Shown in pieces: positions 16,624 to 24,770 of a stretch of 64,000 nt of DNA. Source of the stretch: Caballeronia novacaledonica (lineage in GTDB: Bacteria > Pseudomonadota > Gammaproteobacteria > Burkholderiales > Burkholderiaceae); the NCBI RefSeq assembly GCF_900258035.1, contig NZ_OGTP01000001.1, forward strand, positions 1 to 64,000, written 5' to 3'. The position numbers and the translations under genes were made by a program. The notes under the pieces were generated by a model, which saw only the letters and a program-made list of their open reading frames with translations, made no database searches and was not told the DNA's origin. Positions within the stretch are counted from its first letter, which is position 1; every line of letters begins with the position of its first letter.

Positions 16624-17652
16624 TTACACCGGGAACGGATTGCGCTCCGCGAAACCCTGTTGATGCCAGTACGGATACGCCGGCCGCACCGTGCTCGCTT
16701 CATCGAGTTTCTTCACCTGTTCGGCGGTCAGATTCCATCCGGCCGCGCCGAGGTTCTGCCGCAGTTGTTCCTCGTTGCGCGCGCCGATGAGCACCGTCGC
16801 CACGGTCGGACGCTGCAGCAGCCAGTTGAGCGCGATCTGCGGCACGGTCTTGCCGGTTTCCTCGGCGATGGCGTCGAGCGCATCGACGACGCGATAAACA
16901 TACTCGTCCGGCACCGGCGGCCCCATGTCGGCGGTCTTGTGCAGGCGGCTCGTCTCGGGCAGCGGCTGACCGCGACGGATCTTGCCGGTGAGCCGTCCCC
17001 AGCCGAGCGGGCTCCACACGATCGCGCCGACGCCCTGATCGAGCCCGAGCGGCATCAGCTCCCATTCGTAATCGCGGCCGATGAGCGAGTAGTACGTCTG
17101 ATTCGCGACATAGCGCGGATAGCCGTAGCGGTCGGCCACATCGAGCGATTTCTGCAGATGCCAGCCCGAGAAATTCGACACGCCCGTATAGCGGATCTTG
17201 CCCGCGCGCACGAGATCGTCGAGTGTGGAAAGCGTCTCTTCGACGGGCGTTTTCGCATCGAAGGCGTGCAGTTGAAATATGTCGATGTAATCCGTCTGCA
17301 GACGCTCGAGCGCCGCGTTCACGGCCCGGACGAGATGAAAGCGCGACGATCCGACGGCGTTCGGATCGTCTTCGTCGAAGCGGAAGGTGGCCTTGGTCGA
17401 AATGATGACCTTGTCGCGCCGGCCCTTGAGCGCTTCGCCGAGTATCGATTCCGATGAGCCGCGCGAGTAGATGTCGGCGGTGTCGAACATGGTGACGCCC
17501 GCATCGAGGCAGATGTCGACGAGCTTGCGCGCCTCGCTCACGTCGGTCTCGCCCCATGCCTGAAAGAATTCGCCCTTGCCGCCGAAAGTGCCGGTGCCGA
17601 AGCTCAATACGGGAACCTTGAAGCCCGAAGCACCGAGATGTCGATATTCCAT
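16624..17652 (-). CDS. Aldo/keto reductase
   Basis: The 342-residue protein is a TIM-barrel aldo/keto reductase. The tetrad Asp-Tyr-Lys-His is visible in FDTADIYSRG (Asp, Tyr), VIISTKATF (Lys) and IFQLHAFD (His). NADPH-binding signatures include GVSNFSGWH and the late TVATVLIGARNEEQL. It probably reduces aldehydes or sugars in the cytoplasm; the YajO/PhrI-like branch is possible but not certain. The start at 17652 has GAGGACAC in front; the 20-residue extension beyond is unlikely. It is separated from the LysE-type gene by about 140 bases. Confidence 0.9.
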   Translation of the reverse strand: MEYRHLGASGFKVPVLSFGTGTFGGKGEFFQAWGETDVSEARKLVDICLDAGVTMFDTADIYSRGSSESILGEALKGRRDKVIISTKATFRFDEDDPNAVGSSRFHLVRAVNAALERLQTDYIDIFQLHAFDAKTPVEETLSTLDDLVRAGKIRYTGVSNFSGWHLQKSLDVADRYGYPRYVANQTYYSLIGRDYEWELMPLGLDQGVGAIVWSPLGWGRLTGKIRRGQPLPETSRLHKTADMGPPVPDEYVYRVVDALDAIAEETGKTVPQIALNWLLQRPTVATVLIGARNEEQLRQNLGAAGWNLTAEQVKKLDEASTVRPAYPYWHQQGFAERNPFPV

Positions 17653-17767
17653 TGCGTGTCCTCGTGGATGAAGTCGGAAGGCGCCGCGCTTCGTGCATGA
17701 GGCGCGGCGCAACGAACGTCCATCGACGAGACTACCGCAACGGCCCCGCGCATGCAGGACCCGCCCG

Positions 17768-19093
17768 CTAGCGCTGGTTGGCGGCCCGTTCGCCGAGCGA
17801 ATCGTAGATCGGCGGCACGCGCAGGAGCATCGGGACGACCATTGCGGTGAAGCAGGCGGTGAGCATCGGCAGGAGCAGGGTGAAGCTCGCGGTCATCTCG
17901 GTCACGAGCACGATGCCCGTGACCGGCGCGCGCACCACCGCGACGAAGAAAGCCGCCATGCCGACGACCGCGAACGTGCCCGTATCGCCGGTGGCGGGCG
18001 CCATGCCGGGGAACCAGTCGAGACACACGCGGCCGAACAGGAGGCCCATCTGCGCGCCGAGCGTGAGCATGGGCGCGAACAGGCCGCCGGGCGTGCCCGC
18101 CGCGTAGGACACCGGGCCGAGGATGAAGCGCAGCGCAAACATTGCCGCGACGCCCGCGAGCGTGCCCGCGCCGAGGAGCGCGCGCTCGGTCAGCGCGTCG
18201 CCGCCGCCGGCGAGATCGGGCGCGAACCACGCGAGCAGGCCGACCGCCGCGCCGACCGTCGCCGCGCGCATCGTCGCGTGTTTCACCGATTTCGACGGTC
18301 CGAACGATTCGGCGATATCGAGCGTCCACAGGATGAGCCGGCTATACGCCGCGCCCAGCACGCCCAGCAACGCGCCGAGCAAAAGATGCGCGCCGGTCAT
18401 TTCGAAGCCGGGAAACGGTTGCGCGGGCAGATGAAAGTCGGGGAGGTCGCCGTGCAGCAGACGCGCCATCGCGATTGCGCTCGCCGATGCGCCGAGCGCC
18501 GCGACCGCCGTGCGCGTATCGAAGCGGCGCGTCAGTTCTTCGAGCACGAATACGGCGCCCGCGATCGGCGCATTGAACGCGGTGGCAAGCCCCGCCCCCG
18601 CGCCGGCGGCGAGCAGCACGCGGCAATCGCCGACGTTGCGCCTGAAGAACGTGCCGATGGCATGCGCGATCGATGCGCCCATCTGCACCGTCGGACCTTC
18701 GCGGCCGAGCGCGAGCCCTGCACCGATGGCGAGCACGCCGCCCACGAACTTGATCGGAACGAGCACGAGCGGCGCGGGCGGCAACGTGCCGTGCAGTACC
18801 GCTTCGACATGCGGAATGCCGCTGCCGCCCGCCATCGGCGCGAAGCGCGCGACGAGCCACGCAGCGAGCGCGGCCGCCGCCGATGCCGCGAGCACGACGA
18901 GCACGCTTGCCGCATCGTGCCCCGCGTGCGCCCACGCGACGAACGCGTTGCGCCAGTCATCGGCGCGTTCGAGCGCGAAGCGAAAGAGCACGCCGATCGC
19001 GCCCGTCACCGCGCCCACGACGACCGATGCCGCCGCGAGCGCCACGAGTCCCGCGTGCTCGTCGTCCTGACGGGTGACTTCTTTATCGTTCAT
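17768..19093 (-). CDS. ClC-family chloride channel or H+/Cl- antiporter
   Basis: The 441-residue membrane protein carries the ClC signatures GGSGIPHVE (selectivity filter Ser), GREGPTVQMG (external gating Glu), AVFVLEELTRRF (the inner proton-transfer Glu of antiporters), TPGGLFAPML and a late PPIYDSL Tyr. Because both gating and proton Glu are present, I infer a proton/chloride exchanger of the ClC-ec1 type, which supports acid resistance, rather than a passive channel. Unlike some relatives it has no C-terminal CBS pair. The ATG at 19093 removes an upstream Arg-rich extension that overlaps the divergent PLD gene. It is divergent from the phospholipase D-VTT gene with 115 bp between. Confidence 0.92.
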   Translation of the reverse strand: MNDKEVTRQDDEHAGLVALAAASVVVGAVTGAIGVLFRFALERADDWRNAFVAWAHAGHDAASVLVVLAASAAAALAAWLVARFAPMAGGSGIPHVEAVLHGTLPPAPLVLVPIKFVGGVLAIGAGLALGREGPTVQMGASIAHAIGTFFRRNVGDCRVLLAAGAGAGLATAFNAPIAGAVFVLEELTRRFDTRTAVAALGASASAIAMARLLHGDLPDFHLPAQPFPGFEMTGAHLLLGALLGVLGAAYSRLILWTLDIAESFGPSKSVKHATMRAATVGAAVGLLAWFAPDLAGGGDALTERALLGAGTLAGVAAMFALRFILGPVSYAAGTPGGLFAPMLTLGAQMGLLFGRVCLDWFPGMAPATGDTGTFAVVGMAAFFVAVVRAPVTGIVLVTEMTASFTLLLPMLTACFTAMVVPMLLRVPPIYDSLGERAANQR

Positions 19094-19208
19094 CGGGCTG
19101 CTCGCTTTGGAATCGGCAAATGCAACGAAGCGTATCACCGCGCGGCGCGGCGGGCATGGTGCTTGCAAAACGAAAGTTATTTCGCCGCGGAGTGCTGTCA
19201 AGAGGCAC

Positions 19209-21509
19209 ATGAGCCAAGCAAACGACGACGAACCGTTTTTCCAGCCAGGACGCAATTGCGCAAGCGTGCGTCGCGCAGAGCGCTTCAGCCTGCTCATCGA
19301 TGGCGCCGACTATTTCCGCGTGCTGCGTGAAGCGCTCACGCGCGCGGAACGCACCGTGTTCATCCTCGGATGGGACATCGACAGCCGCATGAAGCTCACG
19401 CCCGAAGGCGCGGACGACGGCTATCCCGAAGCGCTCGGCGATTTTCTCCACGCGATCACCGGCGACAGGCGGCGCCTGCGCATCTACATTCTCGCGTGGG
19501 ATTTCGCGATGCTCTATGCATTCGAGCGCGAATGGCTTCCGGTCTACAAAATGGGCTGGCGCACGAACCGGCGCATCGCGTTCCAGATGGACGGCCGGCA
19601 TCCGCTCGGCGGCTCGCAGCATCAGAAGCTCGTCGTGATCGACGATCGTCTCGCGTTCGTCGGCGGTCTCGATCTCACGCGCTCGCGCTGGGATACGGCC
19701 GCGCACGCGCCCGACGAGCCGCTGCGCCGCGACGCGAACGGCGCCGCGTATCAGCCGTTCCACGACGTCCACACGATGTTCGACGGCGACGCCGCGCGCG
19801 AGATCGGCCTGCTCGCGCGTGAACGCTGGGCGCGTGCATGCGGCAAGCGTCTCGCGATTCGCGCGCACCGCGCGCCGATTGCGCAGGATCCGTGGCCGCC
19901 TTCGCGGCGTGTCGATCTCGAAGATGTGGATATCGCCATCTCGCTCACCGAGCCGGACTATCTCGGCCGCGCACCGGTGCAGCAGATTCGCACGCAATAT
20001 CTCGACGCGATCGCGCGGGCGCGGCGCAGCATCTATATCGAGAACCAGTACTTCACGTCGGGCACCGTCGGCACGGCGCTCGCCGATTCGCTCGCGCGCG
20101 AGAACGGTCCCGATCTCGCCATCGTCGTGCCGCGCAATCAGAGCGGCTGGCTGCAGGAAGTGACGATGGGCGTGCTGCGCGCGCGCCTGCACACGATCCT
20201 GAAGCGCGCCGACACGCACGGACGCTATCGGCTGCTGTGCCCGAGCGTGCCGAATCTCGGCGACGAAATCGTCAACGTGCACAGCAAGCTGATGATCGTC
20301 GACGATGAATTGCTGATCGTCGGTTCGGCCAACCTGAACAATCGCTCGATGGTGCTCGACAGCGAATGCAACGTGTCGATCGACGCGGGCGCCGATGCGC
20401 GCATCCGCCGCGCGATCGCGACGATGCGCGACACGCTGCTCGCGGAGCATCTGGGCTGCACGGTCGCCGATGTCGTGCGCGAGCGCGATGCACGAGGCGG
20501 CATGAACGCCGCGATTCAGGCGCTCTTGCGCGACCGCGACGAGCATCGCACGCTGGTGCCGCTCGACCCGCAAGTATCGACGGAACTGGATCAACTGATT
20601 CCGCCCGAAGCGCTGATCGATCCCGAAACGCCGATCGCCGCCGACGAGCTGGTCGATCAGTTCGTGCCCGCGGAAAAGACGCGCCCGCTCATCGGACGCT
20701 TCGCGCTGCTCGGCGTGCTCGCGCTGACGATCGTGGTGGTCGCGGCGCTTTGGCACTGGACGACGCTCGGCGATTACGCGAACGTGAAGTCGCTGACGAA
20801 CGCGACACGCCACGTCGATGCGCTGCCGCTCGCGCCGTTGTGGATCGTCCTTTGTTACGTGATCGCGGCGGTCATTTCGGTGCCGATCACGCTGCTCATC
20901 GCGACGACGGGCCTCGTCTTCGGCGCGTCGTGGGGCGGCGTGTACGCGTTCGTCGGCACGATGGCCGCCGCCGCCATTTCGTATTCGCTCGGCAACTGGC
21001 TCGGCCGCGATGCGGTGCGCAAGCTCGCGGGCGCGCGCGTGAACCGGCTGTCCGAGCGCGTCGCGAAGCGCGGCATCGTCGCGGTCGTCGTGCTGCGGCT
21101 CCTGCCGGTCGCGCCGTTTTCGATCGTCAATCTCGTCGCGGGCGCGTCGCATATCCGCATGCGCGACTTCATGATCGGCACGATGCTCGGCATGGGTCCG
21201 GGCATCTTCCTGACGGTCGCGTTCGCGCATCAGCTCGTCGCTTCGTTGCATCGGCCGACGATCGGCTCGTTCGCGGTGCTGATCGGCATCGGCGCGGCGT
21301 TGATCGGCGTGTCGCTGCTGCTGCAGCGCTTTCTTGGCGGCGCGGATCGGCAGCAGGCGCACGAAGGCGCACCCGGCGATGCCGACAAGCCGCGCGCCAG
21401 CGACGAAGCCCGGCGCGCGAGCGAACTGCACGAGAAAGGCACGATGCCGCGCGATCCGGCGGCGCGCGGGTCGTCGAGCAACGAGCGTTCCGGCGAGGTC
21501 AACTCATGA
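19209..21509 (+). CDS. Phospholipase D-like protein fused to a VTT/DedA membrane domain
   Basis: The 766-residue protein has two HKD (PLD) motifs: HQKLVVIDDRLAFVGG near residue 138 and HSKLMIVDDELLIVGSANLNNRS near 358. After an acidic linker there are several membrane helices forming a VTT (DedA/SNARE-associated) domain, with GLVFGASWGGVYAFVGT and VVVLRLLPVAPFSIVNLVAGA. The PLD part is probably cardiolipin-synthase or phospholipase-like. The VTT part is related to lipid-flipping DedA proteins, so the fusion suggests phospholipid processing at the membrane. I used the ATG at 19209 (AAGAGG in front). Its stop overlaps the next gene (ATGA), implying a joint function. Confidence 0.88.
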   Translation: MSQANDDEPFFQPGRNCASVRRAERFSLLIDGADYFRVLREALTRAERTVFILGWDIDSRMKLTPEGADDGYPEALGDFLHAITGDRRRLRIYILAWDFAMLYAFEREWLPVYKMGWRTNRRIAFQMDGRHPLGGSQHQKLVVIDDRLAFVGGLDLTRSRWDTAAHAPDEPLRRDANGAAYQPFHDVHTMFDGDAAREIGLLARERWARACGKRLAIRAHRAPIAQDPWPPSRRVDLEDVDIAISLTEPDYLGRAPVQQIRTQYLDAIARARRSIYIENQYFTSGTVGTALADSLARENGPDLAIVVPRNQSGWLQEVTMGVLRARLHTILKRADTHGRYRLLCPSVPNLGDEIVNVHSKLMIVDDELLIVGSANLNNRSMVLDSECNVSIDAGADARIRRAIATMRDTLLAEHLGCTVADVVRERDARGGMNAAIQALLRDRDEHRTLVPLDPQVSTELDQLIPPEALIDPETPIAADELVDQFVPAEKTRPLIGRFALLGVLALTIVVVAALWHWTTLGDYANVKSLTNATRHVDALPLAPLWIVLCYVIAAVISVPITLLIATTGLVFGASWGGVYAFVGTMAAAAISYSLGNWLGRDAVRKLAGARVNRLSERVAKRGIVAVVVLRLLPVAPFSIVNLVAGASHIRMRDFMIGTMLGMGPGIFLTVAFAHQLVASLHRPTIGSFAVLIGIGAALIGVSLLLQRFLGGADRQQAHEGAPGDADKPRASDEARRASELHEKGTMPRDPAARGSSSNERSGEVNS

Positions 21510-22219
21510 CGCGGATGGATCGGGAGCTGCGTATCGCGACCTACAACTTGCACGGCGCGATAGGCATCGACGGAAAGTACGCGCCGGAGCGCATCGGCGA
21601 AGTGCTCGCGGAGATCGATGCGGACATCTTCGCGTTGCAGGAAGTGCCGCTCGGCGGCAGCGGTTCGCACGACGTGCTCGACGTGCTGCAACGCATGACG
21701 AACCTTCATGCGGTCGCGGGCCCGACGCTCGATACGCCCGAGCGCCGTTACGGCAACGCGGTGCTCACGCGCTATCCGGTGCGCGCGGTGCGTACGCTTG
21801 ATCTGTCGTTCAGAAGCCGCGAGCCGCGCGGCGCGCTCGATGCCGACATCGATTGCGGCGGCGAACTGTGGCGCGTGGTCGCGACGCATCTCGGTCTTGC
21901 ATCGAGCGAAAGGCGCGCGCAAGTGGAGCAGGTGTTGCAGAACTTCGATACCCCCGCGCTGCCCGTGATCCTGCTCGGCGATCTCAACGAGTGGTTCGTC
22001 TATGGCCGCACGTTGCGGCGGCTCGTCACGCACTTTCATCGCGCGAGCGCGTTGCGCACGTTTCCGACGCGCTATCCGCTCTTCGCGCTCGATCGCATAT
22101 GGGTGCATCCGGGCGAGCGTCTCATGCGTGTCGACGTGCATCGCACACGGCTGTCGCGCATCGCGTCCGATCACTATCCGCTCATCGCGCATATCGCGCA
22201 TGCAGAGCAAAACGCATGA
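21506..22219 (+). CDS. Endonuclease/exonuclease/phosphatase (EEP) family protein
   Basis: The 237-residue single-domain EEP protein has the metal-binding Glu in FALQEVPLG, the TYNLHGAIG start, ILLGDLNEWF (catalytic Asp-x-Asn) and a final SDHYPLIAHI (Asp-His). Such proteins hydrolyse phosphodiesters of nucleic acids, inositol phosphates or lipids. The ATGA overlap with the PLD-VTT gene makes a lipid headgroup role more plausible than a DNA-repair role; this is inference. No signal peptide is visible. Confidence 0.87.
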   Translation: MTRMDRELRIATYNLHGAIGIDGKYAPERIGEVLAEIDADIFALQEVPLGGSGSHDVLDVLQRMTNLHAVAGPTLDTPERRYGNAVLTRYPVRAVRTLDLSFRSREPRGALDADIDCGGELWRVVATHLGLASSERRAQVEQVLQNFDTPALPVILLGDLNEWFVYGRTLRRLVTHFHRASALRTFPTRYPLFALDRIWVHPGERLMRVDVHRTRLSRIASDHYPLIAHIAHAEQNA

Positions 22220-22289
22220 CGTGTTCGATGTAAACGCAGCGAGGAACATCGCTCACGATGCCTTCATGGCTTGCATGTCGGCGCGATAC

Positions 22290-22361
22290 CACGAAAAACC
22301 CCTATAAAAACGATATAAAAGCGCAAAAGACCTGCACGAACTCGCTTGGCCTATGTAGAAT
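22290..22361 (+). promoter_or_regulatory. A/T-rich promoter region of the HU-like gene
   Basis: Upstream of the HU-like gene the otherwise GC-rich sequence turns A-rich (CGAAAAACCCCTATAAAAAC, then GATATAAAAGCGCAAAAGAC). A TAGAAT -10-like hexamer lies at 22356-22361, 70 bases before the ATG. The -35 element is not convincing. The A-tracts may act as an UP element, fitting a strongly expressed nucleoid protein. Confidence 0.4.
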
Positions 22362-22431
22362 CCGGCGTGATACGAACGCATCGGTGCGAACGTATTCGAA
22401 TATCACTGACCAAAAAACAGGTAGGAGAAAC

Positions 22432-22890
22432 ATGCCGACTTCCGCTAAAACCGCTGCAAAGAAGGCCCCGGCCAAGAAGGCTACGGCGAAGACCGCCGCC
22501 GCACCGGCGAAGAAAGCTGCAGCACCGAAGGTTGCCGCGAAGAAAGTAGCCGCGAAGAAGACCACGGGCGCTCCCACGCCGATCAAGGATACGTTCACGA
22601 AGGCATCGCTCGCGACGCATCTTGCAGATCGCGCCGCTGTCGATGTGAAGGCTGTGAAGGCCGTGCTGGTCGCACTGGAAGACACCATCCTCGGTTCGAT
22701 CCACAAGAAGGGCGCCGGCGAATTCACGCTGTCGGGCCTGCTGAAGATCTCCGCGCAAGCCGTGCCGGCGAAGAAGAAGCGCTTCGGCAAGGATCCGTTC
22801 ACGGGCGCCGAGCGTTGGTTCCCGGCCAAGCCGGCAAGCGTTCGCATCAAGGCGCGCGCGTTGAAGAAGCTGAAGGACGCAGCGGCTTAA
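22432..22890 (+). CDS. HU-family DNA-binding protein with Lys/Ala-rich N-terminal tail
   Basis: The 152-residue protein starts with about 50 residues of KKA/PAKK repeats (histone H1-like) and continues with an HU/IHF-like domain (TKASLATHLADRAAVDVKAV; KKGAGEFTLSGLLKISAQ). A basic arm with GKDPFTGAERWFPAKPAS and a Lys-rich C terminus follow. The tail makes it longer than canonical 90-residue HU. It should bind and compact DNA in the nucleoid. The ATG at 22432 has TAGGAGAAAC in front. It is a monocistronic unit with a terminator behind. Confidence 0.9.
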   Translation: MPTSAKTAAKKAPAKKATAKTAAAPAKKAAAPKVAAKKVAAKKTTGAPTPIKDTFTKASLATHLADRAAVDVKAVKAVLVALEDTILGSIHKKGAGEFTLSGLLKISAQAVPAKKKRFGKDPFTGAERWFPAKPASVRIKARALKKLKDAAA

Positions 22891-22945
22891 GTTTCCTGGC
22901 CGGCGTTGCGGCTTCGGTTTCCTTGGCGAAATCGAAGCTCGATGA

Positions 22946-22987
22946 AAAAGAGGTTAGCTTCCCTTCATTGGGATGCTGGCCTCTTTT
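22946..22987. terminator. Bidirectional terminator between the HU-like and LysR genes
   Basis: AAAAGAGG at 22946-22953 pairs with CCTCTTTT at 22980-22987; the stem continues inward with TTAGC/GCTGG and CCC/GGG. A run of A on one side and T on the other makes it usable from both strands, and it lies between two convergent genes. Confidence 0.8.
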
Positions 22988-23003
22988 GCTTTGATGTTCC
23001 CGA

Positions 23004-23903
23004 TCAACCGCGCACGTTGTACGGCGCGAAGACCTCGCTCAACCAGTCCGCGAAAACCCGTACGCGTGCGGAGAGCTGACGGTTTTGCGGATAGAGCACG
23101 GAGACGGGCATCGGTGGCGGCGGAAGGTTCGGAAGCACGACTTGCAGACGGCCGTCGGCGAGCGCATCGTCGACGTGATAGCGCGGCACCTGAACGAGGC
23201 CCAGCCCCGCGATCGCCGCCTGCGTGTACAGTTCGACGCCCGATACCGAGATCGACGCTTTCAATTCGACGGCCTCGATACGCTCATCGACCGCAAATTC
23301 CAGCGGCAGCACGCGACCCGTTGCGCTCGACACGAAGTTCACCGCGCGATGCGATGCGAGCGCTTCGAGATCATCCGGCACGCCGTCACGCGCGAGATAC
23401 GCGGGACTCGCCACGGTGACTTGTTCGAGCAGCGCGACGCGCCTGCCGATCATCGACGAATCCTGCAACATGCCCGCGCGCAGCACGCAATCCACGCCTT
23501 CGCGCACGAGATCGACGAGCCTGTCGTCTTCACCGATATGCAGTTCGATCTGCGCATGCCGTTCGAGAAACGCGGGCAGTCCCGGCATGATGAAGTGCCG
23601 CGCGAGCGTGCCCTGCAGATTCACGCGCAACAGACCCTTCGGCTCCGCATGTCTGAACGAGCCTTCCGCTTCCTCGAGATCCGCGATCAGCCGCACGCAG
23701 CGCCGATAGTGCTCCTCGCCGTCATGCGTGAGCCGCACGGTGCGCGTCGTGCGTTCGAGCAGGCGCGCGCCGAGCCGCTCTTCCATGCGCTTCATCAGAT
23801 TGGTGACGGTGGCGCGCGGTATCTGCAGATCGTCGGCGGCCTGCGTGAAGCTATGCCGCTCCGCGATGCGCACGAAGACCTGCATTTCCTGGAATCGATC
23901 CAT
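23004..23903 (-). CDS. LysR-family regulator, probably of the divergent SDR gene
   Basis: The 299-residue protein has the LysR winged-helix N terminus (MDRFQEMQVFVRIAERHSF, TQAADDLQIPRATVTNLMKR) and the usual C-terminal substrate-binding domain. The sequence resembles the CrgA/AaeR-like branch with MDRF..M..F starts. It is divergently transcribed from the SDR gene, with 116 bases between, which is the typical arrangement for a LysR regulator controlling its neighbour and itself. The effector is unknown. Confidence 0.9.
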   Translation of the reverse strand: MDRFQEMQVFVRIAERHSFTQAADDLQIPRATVTNLMKRMEERLGARLLERTTRTVRLTHDGEEHYRRCVRLIADLEEAEGSFRHAEPKGLLRVNLQGTLARHFIMPGLPAFLERHAQIELHIGEDDRLVDLVREGVDCVLRAGMLQDSSMIGRRVALLEQVTVASPAYLARDGVPDDLEALASHRAVNFVSSATGRVLPLEFAVDERIEAVELKASISVSGVELYTQAAIAGLGLVQVPRYHVDDALADGRLQVVLPNLPPPPMPVSVLYPQNRQLSARVRVFADWLSEVFAPYNVRG

Positions 23904-24019
23904 GAGTTCGCGATTGTTGAAGCAACTGGAACGATGATACTAAGCCACGCGCGATGATCGCGGAAACGGAATGATTCATCATGCTTCCCATCGAACGGCC
24001 TTTCCTTGAGGAGCACATC

Positions 24020-24763
24020 ATGAGTCAGATCAATACGAAGCGCGTCGCCATCGTCACGGGTGCGTCGCGGGGTATCGGCGCGCAGATCGCGCGGCGTCTC
24101 GCGCGCGACGGCTTTTCGGTCGCGGTGAACTATGCGTCGAGCGCGAAGGAAGCGGATGCGCTCGTCGCCGAACTGCGCGACGCGGGAAGCGCATCGATCG
24201 CGGTGAAGGCGGATGTCGCCAACGCCGGCGACGTGCGCCGCATGTTCGAGACCGTCGAAGCGCAACTCGGCAAGGTCGATGCGCTCATCAACAACGCAGG
24301 CGTGCTGAAGACGATGCCGCTTGCCGACACGACCGACGCGCTCTACGAGCAGACCTTCGGCATCAACGTGCGCGGCACGTTCAACACGCTTCGCGAAGCG
24401 GCGGCGCGCATGAACGGCGGCGGACGTATCGTCAATTTTTCGAGCACGACGCTCGCGCTCAACATGCCCGGCTATGCGATCTACAACGCGACGAAAGCCG
24501 CGGTCGAAGCCTTCACGCATGTGTTCGCGAAGGAATTGCGCGGGCGCGGCATCACGGTGAACGCGGTCGCGCCAGGGCCGGTGGCGACGTCGCTCTTCCT
24601 CGAAGGCAAGACCGACGAACAGATCGCCACGTTCTCGAAGATGCCGCCGCTGGAACGGCTCGGTCAGCCGGACGATATCGCGTCGGTCGTCGCGTTTCTC
24701 GTCGGTGCGGATGCGGGCTGGGTCAACGGGCAGGTCCTGCGCGCGAACGGCGGCGTCGCGTGA
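24020..24763 (+). CDS. SDR-family oxidoreductase
   Basis: The 247-residue classical short-chain dehydrogenase has the cofactor motif TGASRGIGAQIA, NNAG in the middle, the catalytic Ser in NFSSTTLAL, and Tyr-x-x-x-Lys in YNATK. It ends with a VNGQVLRANGGVA-type C terminus. It is similar to 3-oxoacyl-ACP reductase-like SDRs acting on unknown carbonyl compounds, probably NADPH-dependent because an Arg follows the Gly-rich motif. I used the ATG at 24020 because TTGAGGAGC lies before it. The divergent LysR gene probably regulates it. Confidence 0.88.
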   Translation: MSQINTKRVAIVTGASRGIGAQIARRLARDGFSVAVNYASSAKEADALVAELRDAGSASIAVKADVANAGDVRRMFETVEAQLGKVDALINNAGVLKTMPLADTTDALYEQTFGINVRGTFNTLREAAARMNGGGRIVNFSSTTLALNMPGYAIYNATKAAVEAFTHVFAKELRGRGITVNAVAPGPVATSLFLEGKTDEQIATFSKMPPLERLGQPDDIASVVAFLVGADAGWVNGQVLRANGGVA

Positions 24764-24770
24764 GAGGCGC

